Below, piece after piece: positions 1 to 8,242 of a stretch of 64,000 nt of DNA. The notes under the pieces are model-generated. The model was not told where the DNA came from. It ran no database searches and worked only from the letters and a program-made list of their open reading frames with translations. The DNA is from Nocardioides cremeus. Lineage in GTDB: Bacteria > Actinomycetota > Actinomycetes > Propionibacteriales > Nocardioidaceae. The position numbers and the translations under genes are program-made. Location: contig NZ_JAULSC010000001.1 of NCBI RefSeq assembly GCF_030518195.1, positions 124,001-188,000 of the forward strand. The letters run 5' to 3'. Each line of letters begins with the position of its first letter. Positions within the stretch are counted from its first letter, which is position 1.

Positions 1-1549
1 GGAGGTGCTCGACGTTCTCGCGGATGGTGCGGTCGGGGGAGCCCAGGTGGTCGCGGGCCTCGAAGGAGCCGCGCAGCCACGAGGTGGACTTGTGGTCGGG
101 CAGGTCGTCGAGGTCGACGAGCCAAGTGTGCGAGTGGTGGGTGAACGCGCGCTTGAACGGCGTACGACGCTGGTGGCGGATCGTGGTGTCGTAGACGACG
201 CCGGCCTCGACGTCGGCCGCGGTCGGTCGCTCCGGCCAGGCCAGGCCCAGCCGCTCGACGGCGTGCAGGCCCGATCGGGCGCCGTCCTCGTGGAAGCCCC
301 AGCCGTGGTAGGCGCCGGCCAGCGCGACCCGGTCGGTGTCGAGCTCGCGGAGGCGGGCCTGGGCGGCGACCGACTCGGGGGTGTAGAGCGGGTGCTCGTA
401 CTCCATCCGGTCGATCACGGTGGCCGGGTCGACGAGGTGCTCGCCGCCGAGGGTGACCAGGTAGTGGGTGTCGGTGTCGAGGCGCTGCAGGCGGGTCAGG
501 TCGTAGGTGACCACGACGCCCTCGACCCCGTCGGGGCGCTCCTGGGCCTCGGAGGGGCGCAGGAAGTTCCACGACGCCCAGGTGTTGCGCAGGCGCGGCA
601 GCACCGAGGTGTCGGTGTGCAGCAGCGCGGTGTTGGGCGAGTAGGGCATCGCGCCGAGCAGCTCGCGGTGCAGCGGCGTCGGGTCGGCCAGCATCGCCAG
701 GGTCTGCGAGGGGTGCGTGGCCAGCACCACGGCGTCGTACGACGCGGTGTCGCCGTTGCCGTCGGTGACCTCGACGCCACCGGGCGTCTCGAGGACCGAG
801 GTGACCTTGGTGCCGAGCCGCACGTCCTGCAGCGCCGCCCCGACCCGCTGCACGTAGGTGTGCGAGCCACCGGTGACGGTGCGCCAGGTCGGCGAGCCGA
901 AGATGCTGAGCATGCCGTGGTGCTGCAGGAAGCTGAAGAGGTAGCGAGCCGGGTACTGCAGCGAGACCTCCGGGTCGCACGACCAGACCGCGGCGACCAT
1001 CGGCTCCATGAAGTGGCGCACGAAGAAGTCGCTGAAGCCGCCGTCGGCCAGGAACTCGCGCAGCGTCCGCTCGTCGCTGCCGCCCGTCGCCTCGGTGGCG
1101 GCGAGCAGGGCGCGGGCCTGGCGGTGGAAGCGGGGGATCTCGGCGAGCATCCGCAGGTACGCCGGGCGCGTGAGGTGGCCCCGCGAGGGGATCACCCCGC
1201 GGCGACCGAGCGCGCCGGCCCACTCGAGGTCGGAGTCGTCGTCGCGGATCGACATCGACATCTCGGACTGCTGGGTGGGCACGCCGAGCTCGGCGAAGAG
1301 ACGCAGCAGGGTCGGGTAGGTGCGGCGGTTGTGCACGATGAAGCCGGTGTCGATGCCCAGCTCGTGCTGGCTGCCGTCGGCCCGGGTCTCGGGCACCCGA
1401 TGGGTGTCGGCGTGCCCGCCGAGGCGGTCGTCGGCCTCGTAGAGCGTGACGTGCGCGGTGCGCGAGGCGACGTACGCCGCGGTCAGTCCGGCGACGCCGG
1501 AGCCGACCACCGCGACCCGTCGGGGCGCAGCCGGGGTGGGACCGGCCAC
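1..1549 (-). CDS. FAD-dependent amine-oxidase-like protein fused to a DUF1365 domain (partial, 3' end off window)
   Basis: The protein starts at a GTG 1 nt after the rskA stop. It opens with a Rossmann FAD/NAD-binding motif (VAVVGSGVAGL) at about residues 12-22 and continues as a COG2907-type oxidoreductase to about residue 450. The frame then runs without a stop into a segment typical of DUF1365 N-termini (TPFKRAFTHHSHTWLVDLDD), so the two domains are fused. In Mycobacterium tuberculosis the homologues are, as I recall, separate adjacent genes (Rv0449c and Rv0448c) in the sigK locus, beside cyclopropane-type fatty acid methyltransferase genes. A role in modification of membrane lipids is therefore inferred. 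No RBS is obvious; translation is probably coupled to rskA. The C-terminus lies beyond base 1. Confidence 0.85.
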   Translation of the reverse strand, partial: MAGPTPAAPRRVAVVGSGVAGLTAAYVASRTAHVTLYEADDRLGGHADTHRVPETRADGSQHELGIDTGFIVHNRRTYPTLLRLFAELGVPTQQSEMSMSIRDDDSDLEWAGALGRRGVIPSRGHLTRPAYLRMLAEIPRFHRQARALLAATEATGGSDERTLREFLADGGFSDFFVRHFMEPMVAAVWSCDPEVSLQYPARYLFSFLQHHGMLSIFGSPTWRTVTGGSHTYVQRVGAALQDVRLGTKVTSVLETPGGVEVTDGNGDTASYDAVVLATHPSQTLAMLADPTPLHRELLGAMPYSPNTALLHTDTSVLPRLRNTWASWNFLRPSEAQERPDGVEGVVVTYDLTRLQRLDTDTHYLVTLGGEHLVDPATVIDRMEYEHPLYTPESVAAQARLRELDTDRVALAGAYHGWGFHEDGARSGLHAVERLGLAWPERPTAADVEAGVVYDTTIRHQRRTPFKRAFTHHSHTWLVDLDDLPDHKSTSWLRGSFEARDHLGSPDRTIRENVEHL

Positions 1550-1550
1550 G

Positions 1551-2285
1551 TCAGGCCTTCGCGAAGTCGATGACGACGGCCGACTCGAAGTTCGGGGTGT
1601 TCGACCCGCCCTCGGGCTCGACGGTGATGCCGACCGCCTCGGCGGTGGCGGCGTCACCGGAGAGCAGCACGACGTTGTCGGGGCCCTTGGGCATGAACCC
1701 GGCGGCCTTCATCCGGCCGTCGCGCTGGAGCCACAGCTCGTAGACCAGGCCCTCGCCCGGGTCGGCCATGCCCTCGGTGATGATGACGGCCTGGCCCAGC
1801 GAGACCGAACGGGTCACGGTGGCCTTGGCGCCGTCCTCGAAGGTGCGGGTGACGCTCTCGGCGTCGGGTGCCTGGAGCACCTCGGTGACCGCCTTGGGGG
1901 TCACCACGACCTCGCCGGCCTCCGGCACCGAGGAGCCGTCCTCCCAGGGCTGGGTGACGGCGACGACGCCGCCGACACCGACCATGGCTACCACTGCAGC
2001 CGCGGCGGCGACCAGAAGCGGAAATCGACGGGACCGGCGCGGGACCTCCTGCACCAGCGGGGGCAGGGGACGCACGGTGGCGATGTCGGCGAGCAGCCGC
2101 TCGCGCAGTGCCGCCGGAGGCGCCACCGGGGCCGCCTCGGTCAGGATGCCGGATGCCTCGCGCAGCGAGTCCACCTCGTGGCGGCACTCGGCGCACTCGG
2201 CGAGGTGACGCTCGAAGTGCATCCGCTCGATGTCGTCGAGGGCGTCGACGGCGTAGGCGCCGGAGAGCGCATGGACGTCGTTCAC
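1551..2285 (-). CDS. rskA: Anti-sigma-K factor RskA
   Basis: A 244-residue membrane protein starting at a GTG that overlaps the sigK stop (GTGA), so translation is coupled. The cytoplasmic N-terminal region has the HxxxCxxC zinc-type anti-sigma signature (HLAECAEC, about residues 27-34). A single membrane span follows near residues 95-115 (LLVAAAAAVVAMVGVGGVV), then the extracytoplasmic RskA domain ending in VVIDFAKA. In mycobacteria RskA holds SigK inactive until regulated proteolysis releases it; I infer the same here. Its position directly behind sigK and before the FAD/DUF1365 gene matches the mycobacterial locus. Confidence 0.93.
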   Translation of the reverse strand: MNDVHALSGAYAVDALDDIERMHFERHLAECAECRHEVDSLREASGILTEAAPVAPPAALRERLLADIATVRPLPPLVQEVPRRSRRFPLLVAAAAAVVAMVGVGGVVAVTQPWEDGSSVPEAGEVVVTPKAVTEVLQAPDAESVTRTFEDGAKATVTRSVSLGQAVIITEGMADPGEGLVYELWLQRDGRMKAAGFMPKGPDNVVLLSGDAATAEAVGITVEPEGGSNTPNFESAVVIDFAKA

Positions 2286-2890
2286 TGGCCTACTCCCATC
2301 GTGTCTCGCAAGCGGATCAGTCCGTCGCGTATTCGTGTCTTGGCTGTGCCGACCGGAAGGTCGAGCATGGTGGCCACCTCGGTGTGCGTGTAGCCGCCGA
2401 AGTAGGCCAGCTCCAGGGCCTCGCGCTGCACCTGGGTGAGCGTCTTCAGAGCTTCGCGGACCCGGCGGGCCTCCATCGAGGCGTGGGCCGCCTCGGCGGT
2501 CGAGTCGTGCTCGACCGGCTGGTTGTGCTGGTGGTACGTGGTGTCGCGCCGCGTGGACGCCTGCGCCGAGCGGACCCGGTCGACGGCCTTGCGGTGCACG
2601 ATCGTGAGCAACCACGACAGCGGGCTCCCGCGGTCGGAGTCGAACCTGGCCGCCTGGCGCCACACGTCGAGCATGGCCTCCTGGAGGACCTCCTCGCTCT
2701 GCGACGGGTCGCGCACGACCCGGAGCACGAGTCCGTAGGCCCGTGAGGCGACCGCGTCGTAGAGCTGCGCGAACGCCTGCTGGTCCCCCCTGGCGGAGGA
2801 ACGGAGGAGCTCGGCGAGGTCTGGGGGCGCGGCCCCGCCGGCCGGGGACCCCTGGGGGTCCCCGGCGACGGTCAGCCTTGGCTCAGTCAC
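2282..2890 (-). CDS. sigK: ECF RNA polymerase sigma factor SigK
   Basis: A 202-residue ECF sigma factor. Region 2 spans about residues 35-105 (FAQLYDAVASRAYGLVLRVV ... SWLLTIVHRKAVDRVR) and region 4 about 140-195, with the helix-turn-helix YTHTEVATMLDLPVGTAKTR. The partner gene rskA and the flanking fasciclin, molybdopterin oxidoreductase and FAD/DUF1365 genes identify it as the SigK (ECF19-type) group. It lies 38 nt downstream of the fasciclin gene in the same direction, with no CGAAT motif in that gap. It is therefore probably transcribed from the SigK-type promoter upstream of the fasciclin gene, giving autoregulation. Confidence 0.92.
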   Translation of the reverse strand: MTEPRLTVAGDPQGSPAGGAAPPDLAELLRSSARGDQQAFAQLYDAVASRAYGLVLRVVRDPSQSEEVLQEAMLDVWRQAARFDSDRGSPLSWLLTIVHRKAVDRVRSAQASTRRDTTYHQHNQPVEHDSTAEAAHASMEARRVREALKTLTQVQREALELAYFGGYTHTEVATMLDLPVGTAKTRIRDGLIRLRDTMGVGQ

Positions 2891-2928
2891 GTGCTGATCT
2901 TCTCGCGTTGATGCTCAGTCGCGAAAGA

Positions 2929-3585
2929 TCAGGGCATCAGCACGGTGTCGATGACGTACACCGTGGCGTTGGCCGTGGGGATGTTGCCGCACAGCACGGT
3001 CGCCGGGTTGTCGCCGTTCTCGACGGTCATGCCGTCGGTGTCGCCCTCGACGGTGACGGTGTCGCCGTTCAGGGTGTCCTGCTCGCCCACGATGGCCTCG
3101 GGGTCGAGCTGCTCACCGATGACGTGGTGGGTCAGGATCGCGGTGAGGGTCTCCTTGTCGGCGAGGACCGCGTTGAGGTCCTTCTCCGGGATCTTGCCGA
3201 ACGCGTCGTCGGTCGGGGCGAAGACGGTCAGGGCCTCGGCGCCGTTGAGGGTGTCGACCAGCTCGGCCTCGCCCACAGCGGTCACCAGGGTGCCGAGCAG
3301 CGGGTTGTTGCTGGCGGCGGTGGCGACCGGGTCCTGGACCATGCCGTCGAACGAGCCGTCGCCGTCCTGCGGCACGGCCGAGCAGGCGTCGCCGAAGACC
3401 TGGTCGCCGGCGGAAGCCTCGGCGGGCTCCTCCTCGGGGGCCTCCTCCGTGGTCTCGGAGCTGGTGTCCTCGGAACCGGTGGCGCTGGTCTCGTCGGCGT
3501 CGTCGCCGCAGGCGGCGAGGCCGAGCGAGAGGGTGATGGCGGCGGCGGCGAGGGCGCCGGTGCGCTTGAAGGTCGTGTTCTTCAT
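2929..3585 (-). CDS. Fasciclin-domain lipoprotein (MPT70/MPT83-like)
   Basis: A 218-residue lipoprotein. It begins with a lipobox signal peptide (LGLAAC, modified Cys at residue 26), followed by an acidic Ser/Thr/Glu-rich linker and one FAS1 domain (about residues 80-218) with [10 protein letters not shown] and LTHHVI motifs. The ATG at 3585 was chosen over an upstream one because it directly precedes the signal peptide and has a GAAAGG ribosome site. In M. tuberculosis the homologous MPT70/MPT83 proteins are the main SigK targets. Here the gene sits immediately upstream of sigK with a SigK-type promoter. It is expected at the outer face of the membrane; the ligand is unknown. Confidence 0.93.
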   Translation of the reverse strand: MKNTTFKRTGALAAAAITLSLGLAACGDDADETSATGSEDTSSETTEEAPEEEPAEASAGDQVFGDACSAVPQDGDGSFDGMVQDPVATAASNNPLLGTLVTAVGEAELVDTLNGAEALTVFAPTDDAFGKIPEKDLNAVLADKETLTAILTHHVIGEQLDPEAIVGEQDTLNGDTVTVEGDTDGMTVENGDNPATVLCGNIPTANATVYVIDTVLMP

Positions 3586-3631
3586 GGGGTGTGCCTTTCG
3601 TTGGCTGAACTTGGTGGCTGAATCACTGGTC

Positions 3632-3658
3632 ATTCGGTGCTGCTCCCCGGGCGGATTG
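3632..3658 (-). promoter_or_regulatory. Candidate SigK promoter of the fasciclin-sigK operon
   Basis: On the minus strand CAATCC is followed after 15 nt by CCGAAT. The -10-like CCGAAT matches the published mycobacterial SigK -10 as I remember it and lies 47 nt before the ATG. The same bipartite motif with identical spacing precedes the molybdopterin oxidoreductase gene. Assignment to SigK is inference. Confidence 0.6.
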
Positions 3659-3718
3659 CCCGGAGGTGCGGGGATGGGGTGATTTCGCTGTGGTCTGCGT
3701 CACCCCGGCCCCGCCGCG

Positions 3719-5296
3719 TCACCCGACGGTGACGCGGAACTCGTGGATGCCGCTGGCGCCGTCCGGGAAGGGCATGGCGCGTGCGGGCGTCTGGGTGGTG
3801 CCGTCGCCGCTGATCGCTCGTGCGGCGACGGTGTGGCCACCCTCGGAGGCGTCCCAGCGGTAGAACCACTGGCGCCAGTAGTCGTTGTTGACCTCGGGGC
3901 CCATCTCGGCGTCCTGCCAGGCGCCGCCGTCGACGCGGACCTGCACCTTGTCGATGCCGCCGCTCTGCTGCGCCCAGGCGACCCCGCCGATGATGGTCTC
4001 GCCGGTGGCGAGCTGCTCGAGGGGCTGGGGCGTGTCGATGCGGGCGGAGATCTTGATCGGGGCGTCGGTGGCCCAGTCGCGGTCGGTCCAGTACGCCGAC
4101 TTCTCGGCGTACGTCGTCAGCGTGATCCGGGTGATCCACTTGGTCGCGGAGATGAAGCCGTAGAGGCCGGGCACGATCATCCGCGCCGGGAAGCCATGGG
4201 CGCGCGGCAGCGCCTCGCCGTTCATCCCGATCGCGATCATCGAGTCGCGGCCGTCGGTGGCCAGGTCGAGCGGGGTGCTGATCGTCATCCCGTCGAAGTC
4301 GGTGGAGTAGATCTGGTCGGCGGTGTCGCCGACGCCGGCCATGTCGAGCAGGTCGGTCAGCCGCACGCCGAGCCAGCGGGCGCCGCCGACGAACTCGCCG
4401 CCGACGCTGTTGGAGACGCAGGTCAGGGTGATGTCGCGCTCGATCAGGTCCATCTCGAGCAGGTCGTCGAAGGTGAACGTGAGCTCGCGCTCGACGTCGC
4501 CGTCGATGGTCAGCGTCCAGCTGTCCTGGTCGACGACCGGGGTGTCGAGGCGGGTGTCGACGCGGTAGAAGTCCTCGTTGTCGATGCGCAGCGGCGTGAT
4601 CTGGCCGAACTCGTCGCCCAGGCCTTCGGGGAAGTCGCCGGCGGGCGAGGCGGGCTCGGGCAGGGTGATGTCGACGTTGCCGGTGCGCAGGTTGGTGATG
4701 AAGCGACCCGCGCCACCGAGCACGGCGGCCGCGGCGGCCAGCGCGCCGGCGGCGATCAGCACGCCGCGGCGGCTGGGGTGCTGCGAGCTGTCCGTCCTGG
4801 CCACGGAGCCTGCCTTCGTGGCGGAGGCCTTGCCGTGCAGCCACCACAGCGACGCGACGCCGGTGACGGCGGCGACCAGGCTGGGCAGCAGGTCGGTGAC
4901 GCTGCCCTGCACGACGGCGGCGGCCGCGGCCAGGGCCACGAGCGCGACCAGGAGGCCGGCGCCCAGCGCCAGGCGACGCCGGGCGAGCACTCCGGCGACG
5001 CCCGCGAGGATCAGCACGACGATGATCACCGAGCCGACCAGGATGATCTTGTCGGCACTGCCGAACTGGCGGATCGCCCACTCCTTCATCGGGGTGGGGG
5101 TCAGGTCGATGACCTGGGAGCCGACGGCCAGTACGGGGGACGCAGACGGGGTCGTCACGGCGGCGACGAGGTGGGCCGCGGCCATGCCCAGGAGGGTGGA
5201 GACGACGCCCAGGCCGGCCCAGAGGGCGGTGGCGCCCAGTCGCTGTGACCTGGAAAGGCCGGCGGACGGCGGGGTCGTGGTGCTCTCGGAGGACAT
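3719..5296 (-). CDS. Membrane-anchored SUOX-type molybdopterin-dependent oxidoreductase
   Basis: A 525-residue protein. The N-terminal part has about four membrane spans (residues 20-150). It is followed by a twin-arginine-like anchor (SRRGVLIAAGAL, near residue 175), then a sulfite-oxidase-type molybdopterin domain (about 245-400) with the Mo-ligand cysteine in LTCVSN, and a C-terminal Mo-co dimerisation domain. The catalytic part should face the outside; the substrate is unknown. The ATG at 5296 is preferred over the one at 5305 because the latter overlaps the -10 hexamer of the SigK-type promoter. It lies upstream of the fasciclin and sigK genes on the same strand, consistent with the sigK regulon. 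Confidence 0.9.
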   Translation of the reverse strand: MSSESTTTPPSAGLSRSQRLGATALWAGLGVVSTLLGMAAAHLVAAVTTPSASPVLAVGSQVIDLTPTPMKEWAIRQFGSADKIILVGSVIIVVLILAGVAGVLARRRLALGAGLLVALVALAAAAAVVQGSVTDLLPSLVAAVTGVASLWWLHGKASATKAGSVARTDSSQHPSRRGVLIAAGALAAAAAVLGGAGRFITNLRTGNVDITLPEPASPAGDFPEGLGDEFGQITPLRIDNEDFYRVDTRLDTPVVDQDSWTLTIDGDVERELTFTFDDLLEMDLIERDITLTCVSNSVGGEFVGGARWLGVRLTDLLDMAGVGDTADQIYSTDFDGMTISTPLDLATDGRDSMIAIGMNGEALPRAHGFPARMIVPGLYGFISATKWITRITLTTYAEKSAYWTDRDWATDAPIKISARIDTPQPLEQLATGETIIGGVAWAQQSGGIDKVQVRVDGGAWQDAEMGPEVNNDYWRQWFYRWDASEGGHTVAARAISGDGTTQTPARAMPFPDGASGIHEFRVTVG

Positions 5297-5303
5297 GTAG
5301 GAC

Positions 5304-5330
5304 ATTCGTAGGCGCGGGGCCTGCGGATGT
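5304..5330 (-). promoter_or_regulatory. Candidate SigK promoter of the molybdopterin oxidoreductase gene
   Basis: Minus-strand ACATCC, a 15-nt spacer, then ACGAAT, with the same layout as the motif upstream of the fasciclin gene. The -10 ends 7 nt before the ATG at 5296, so the transcript would be leaderless or nearly so. Confidence 0.55.
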
Positions 5331-5362
5331 GTCCGCCCCCCTCGACAGGCAGGATGTGGCGC

Positions 5363-6130
5363 ATGTCGCACGAGAGTCCTGACGAGTCCCTGGTCCGCTA
5401 CGAGGTGGCCGACGGCGTCGCCACCGTCACCCTCGACTCCCCGCACAACCGCAATGCGCTGTCGCGGCGCCTGGTCACCGAGCTGCTCGCGGCGCTCGAG
5501 CGCGCCGCGGCCGACGAGGCGGCCCGGGTCGTGGTGCTCGCGGCCACCGGCAAGGTCTTCTGCTCGGGTGCCGACCTCTCGGAGGCGGCGGGCGGCTCGA
5601 TGGAGGAGGGCGCGCTCACGATCGTCGCGATCCAGCGCGCCGTGGCCGCTCACCCCAAGCCGGTCGTGGCCCGCCTGCAGGGTCCGGTGCGCGCCGGCGG
5701 CATCGGCCTGGTCGCGGCCAGCGACGTCGTGGTCAGCGCCGAGGGCGCGACCTTCGCCCTGACCGAGGTCAAGCTGGGGCTGGCCCCCGCCGCGATCTCG
5801 CTGACGGTGCTGCCCCGGATGACCAGCCGCGCCGCCTCGCTGGCCGCCCTGGGCGGGGAGGTCTTCGACGCCGCGCAGGCGCTCGAGCACGGCCTGGTGA
5901 CCCGGGTGGTGCCCGCCGACGGGCTCGACGCGGCCGTCGAGGAGGTCTGCGCGAGCCTGGCGACCGGCTCGCCCCAGGGCCTGCGGGAGACGAAGGCGCT
6001 GCTCAACCGCGACCTGCTGGCCCGCATCGACGAGCGCGGGCCCGAGCTGGCCATCCTCTCGGCGCGGCTCTTCGGCTCCGAGGAGGCCAAGACGGCGATG
6101 ACCGCCTTCCTGGCCCGCGGGCGGGGCTGA
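5363..6130 (+). CDS. Enoyl-CoA hydratase/isomerase family protein
   Basis: A 255-residue crotonase-fold protein. The oxyanion-hole motifs are CSGADLSE (about residues 67-74) and the segment around VRAGGIGLVAASD (about 110-122). The acidic residue in the second motif that acts as catalytic glutamate in classical hydratases is replaced around TEVKLGLAP, so the exact reaction is unclear (hydratase, isomerase or thioester hydrolase). The ATG at 5363 has an AGGA about 9 nt upstream; an in-frame ATG at 5354 sits too close to it. The gene diverges from the molybdopterin oxidoreductase gene and converges on the acyltransferase gene, leaving 3 nt between stops. Fatty acid or branched-chain catabolism is likely. 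Confidence 0.9.
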   Translation: MSHESPDESLVRYEVADGVATVTLDSPHNRNALSRRLVTELLAALERAAADEAARVVVLAATGKVFCSGADLSEAAGGSMEEGALTIVAIQRAVAAHPKPVVARLQGPVRAGGIGLVAASDVVVSAEGATFALTEVKLGLAPAAISLTVLPRMTSRAASLAALGGEVFDAAQALEHGLVTRVVPADGLDAAVEEVCASLATGSPQGLRETKALLNRDLLARIDERGPELAILSARLFGSEEAKTAMTAFLARGRG

Positions 6131-6133
6131 GCC

Positions 6134-8242
6134 TCAGGAGCGCGCGAGCCGGTCGAGCTCGGTGCGCAGCTTCCGGTGCAGCGCTCGGGCCAGGCGGTGC
6201 ACGAAGGTGACGGTGAGGTGGCCGCGGAAGTAGTAGACGACCTGGCCGTCGACGACCGTGGGACAGCGCTCGTCGCGGCACAGCCACGGCAGCGGGTCGA
6301 CGAAGCCGAGGCCCAGGTCGTCGCTGAGCTCCTCCTGCGCGTCGAGGATCCGCGTGACCTCGGGGTCGAGCTCCATCTCGCAGTCGGCCGGGGTCGCGCC
6401 CTCGGTGTCGAGGCAGGCGACCAGGTCCTCGTCGCGCTCGAGCCAAGGGGTCTCGCCGAGCACCACGACGTCGGCCCCGCTGCCCTGCAGCCGCTCGGCG
6501 GAGCGCCGCATCCCTGCCACCCACTGCTCGCCGAAGTCGTCCTGGGCCATCGTCGACATCACGACCACGGCGGGCTCGAGGGCGTCGACCCGGTCGAAGG
6601 CCCAGTCGCGCCACTCGGTGCAGTCCTCGCGCGAGAGCGAGGGGGAGTCGGCCAGCGTGCAACCCGTCTTGACGAGGTGGTGGACCCGCCAGCCCCGCGC
6701 CCGGCCGATCTGGTCGAAGGCCGGCAGGAACATCCCGGCGTGCGAGTCGCCGATGACCACGACGTCGTCGAGGTCCTTCCCGTCCCGCTGGCCGACGGTG
6801 CACACGTCGTGGGAGGTCTGGTCGGAGCTGCGGGCGTAGCAGCGGTTGTCGACGGTGCGGTGGAAGGTGTCGCTGCGCAGCTCGGAGAGCGGTGGCTCCA
6901 GCTCGTCGGCGACCGGGTCGTCCGCCTGCGCGACGGCCTCGCGCAGGTCGCGGCGCGGCTGGCGGGTCGAGGTGGGGAAGTCCTTGCCCGAGGCGCGCTC
7001 CGCCCTGTCCACCCGGGTGAAGTACTCCGCCTCCTGCTCGAGGTCGGGCTCGTTGACGCCGACCACGACCACCGAGGTGACCAGCACGGCCACCGAGGCC
7101 GGCCACCAGGCCAGGGCGACCAGCCGCGCCGGTCGCAGCCGCCCGGCGTGGAAGGGCACCTCGATGAGCGTGTGGGTCAGCATCGTGGCGAGCACGGCGA
7201 TCCCGATCGCGCCGACCAGCTCGAGGAGGGTCAGGTCGCGACCCAGGCGGGCCTCGGCCAGCACCAGCACCGGCCAGTGCCACAGGTAGAGCGAGTAGGA
7301 GCGGTCCCCGAGCCACTGCAGCGGCGCCACCCCCAGCAGCCGGCCGACGGCGAACCTGCCGGGACCGGGCCCCGTCCCGGGACCCGGCGTGCCGGCGGCC
7401 AGCAGCAGGCAGGTCGCCCCGACCGGGAGCAGCGCCACCGCGCCGGGGAAGGCGCTGGTGTCGTCGATGACCCACAACGACAGACCCAGGCCGGCGAGGC
7501 CGGCCCAGCCGGCCGCGGTCCGGACGACTGCGGGGAGCCCCGCCAGCCGCGGCACCAGCAGCGCCAGCCCGGCGCCGGCGGCCAGCTCCCAGACCCGGGT
7601 GGTGGTGGTGAAGTAGGCCGCCTCTGGCGTGCTCGCGGTCAGGTGCACCGACCACGCGAGCGAGACGACGACGACGGCCGTGACGAGCAGGCCCACCGCG
7701 GGCGGGCGGCGTACGCCGCGACGGCGCAGCCGGGTCGCCAGCAGGGCGGCGCCGAGCACCAGCAGCGGCCAGCCCAGGTAGAACTGCTCCTCCACGGCCA
7801 GCGACCAGTAGTGCTGGAAGGGCGACTGGTCGGCTCCCTGCGCGAAGTAGTCGGCGCCCTGCGCGGCCAGGTCCCAGTTGATCGCGAAGAGCGCCACCAG
7901 GACCGCGTCGCGGCTGACCTCGGCGGTGCGCACGTCGCCCAGCACCAGCACCGAGCCGAGCAGCGTGGCCAGCGCGACGAGGGTGGCGGCGGGCAGGATC
8001 CGGCGCGCGCGGCGGGCGTAGAAGTCGCGCAGCGAGATGGTGCCGCTGCGCTCCAGCTCGGCGAGGAGCAGCCCGGTGATCAGGAACCCCGAGAGCACGA
8101 GGAAGACGTCGACGCCCAGGAAGCCGCCCGGCAGCCAGCCGGCGTGGTCGAGGACCACCAGGCCCACCGCGACGGCGCGCAGGCCCTGGATGTCGCGGCG
8201 GTGCTGCCCCTGCCCCTGCCCCGGCCGCGTCGCGCCGGTCAC
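6134..8242 (-). CDS. Acyltransferase-3/SGNH fusion protein (OafA/YrhL type)
   Basis: A 702-residue integral membrane protein. The N-terminal acyltransferase-3 domain (about residues 15-350) has the RDIQGLRAVAV opening, roughly ten membrane helices and the YSLYLWHWP motif. A periplasmic linker leads to a C-terminal SGNH domain (about 470-700) with VVIGDSHAGM. Such proteins O-acetylate cell-surface polysaccharides: the membrane domain moves the acyl group across the membrane and the SGNH domain transfers it. The GTG start uses the last base of the sulfatase TAG stop, so the two genes are translationally coupled and may act on the same surface polymer. Confidence 0.92.
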   Translation of the reverse strand: MTGATRPGQGQGQHRRDIQGLRAVAVGLVVLDHAGWLPGGFLGVDVFLVLSGFLITGLLLAELERSGTISLRDFYARRARRILPAATLVALATLLGSVLVLGDVRTAEVSRDAVLVALFAINWDLAAQGADYFAQGADQSPFQHYWSLAVEEQFYLGWPLLVLGAALLATRLRRRGVRRPPAVGLLVTAVVVVSLAWSVHLTASTPEAAYFTTTTRVWELAAGAGLALLVPRLAGLPAVVRTAAGWAGLAGLGLSLWVIDDTSAFPGAVALLPVGATCLLLAAGTPGPGTGPGPGRFAVGRLLGVAPLQWLGDRSYSLYLWHWPVLVLAEARLGRDLTLLELVGAIGIAVLATMLTHTLIEVPFHAGRLRPARLVALAWWPASVAVLVTSVVVVGVNEPDLEQEAEYFTRVDRAERASGKDFPTSTRQPRRDLREAVAQADDPVADELEPPLSELRSDTFHRTVDNRCYARSSDQTSHDVCTVGQRDGKDLDDVVVIGDSHAGMFLPAFDQIGRARGWRVHHLVKTGCTLADSPSLSREDCTEWRDWAFDRVDALEPAVVVMSTMAQDDFGEQWVAGMRRSAERLQGSGADVVVLGETPWLERDEDLVACLDTEGATPADCEMELDPEVTRILDAQEELSDDLGLGFVDPLPWLCRDERCPTVVDGQVVYYFRGHLTVTFVHRLARALHRKLRTELDRLARS

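Noticed and set aside
5..1573. Long plus-strand open frame opposite the FAD oxidoreductase
   Set aside because: Its protein is low-complexity (Val/Gly/Arg/Ala) and has no motif. The minus strand encodes a clear FAD protein in the same interval. Many similar antisense frames occur elsewhere for the same high-GC reason.
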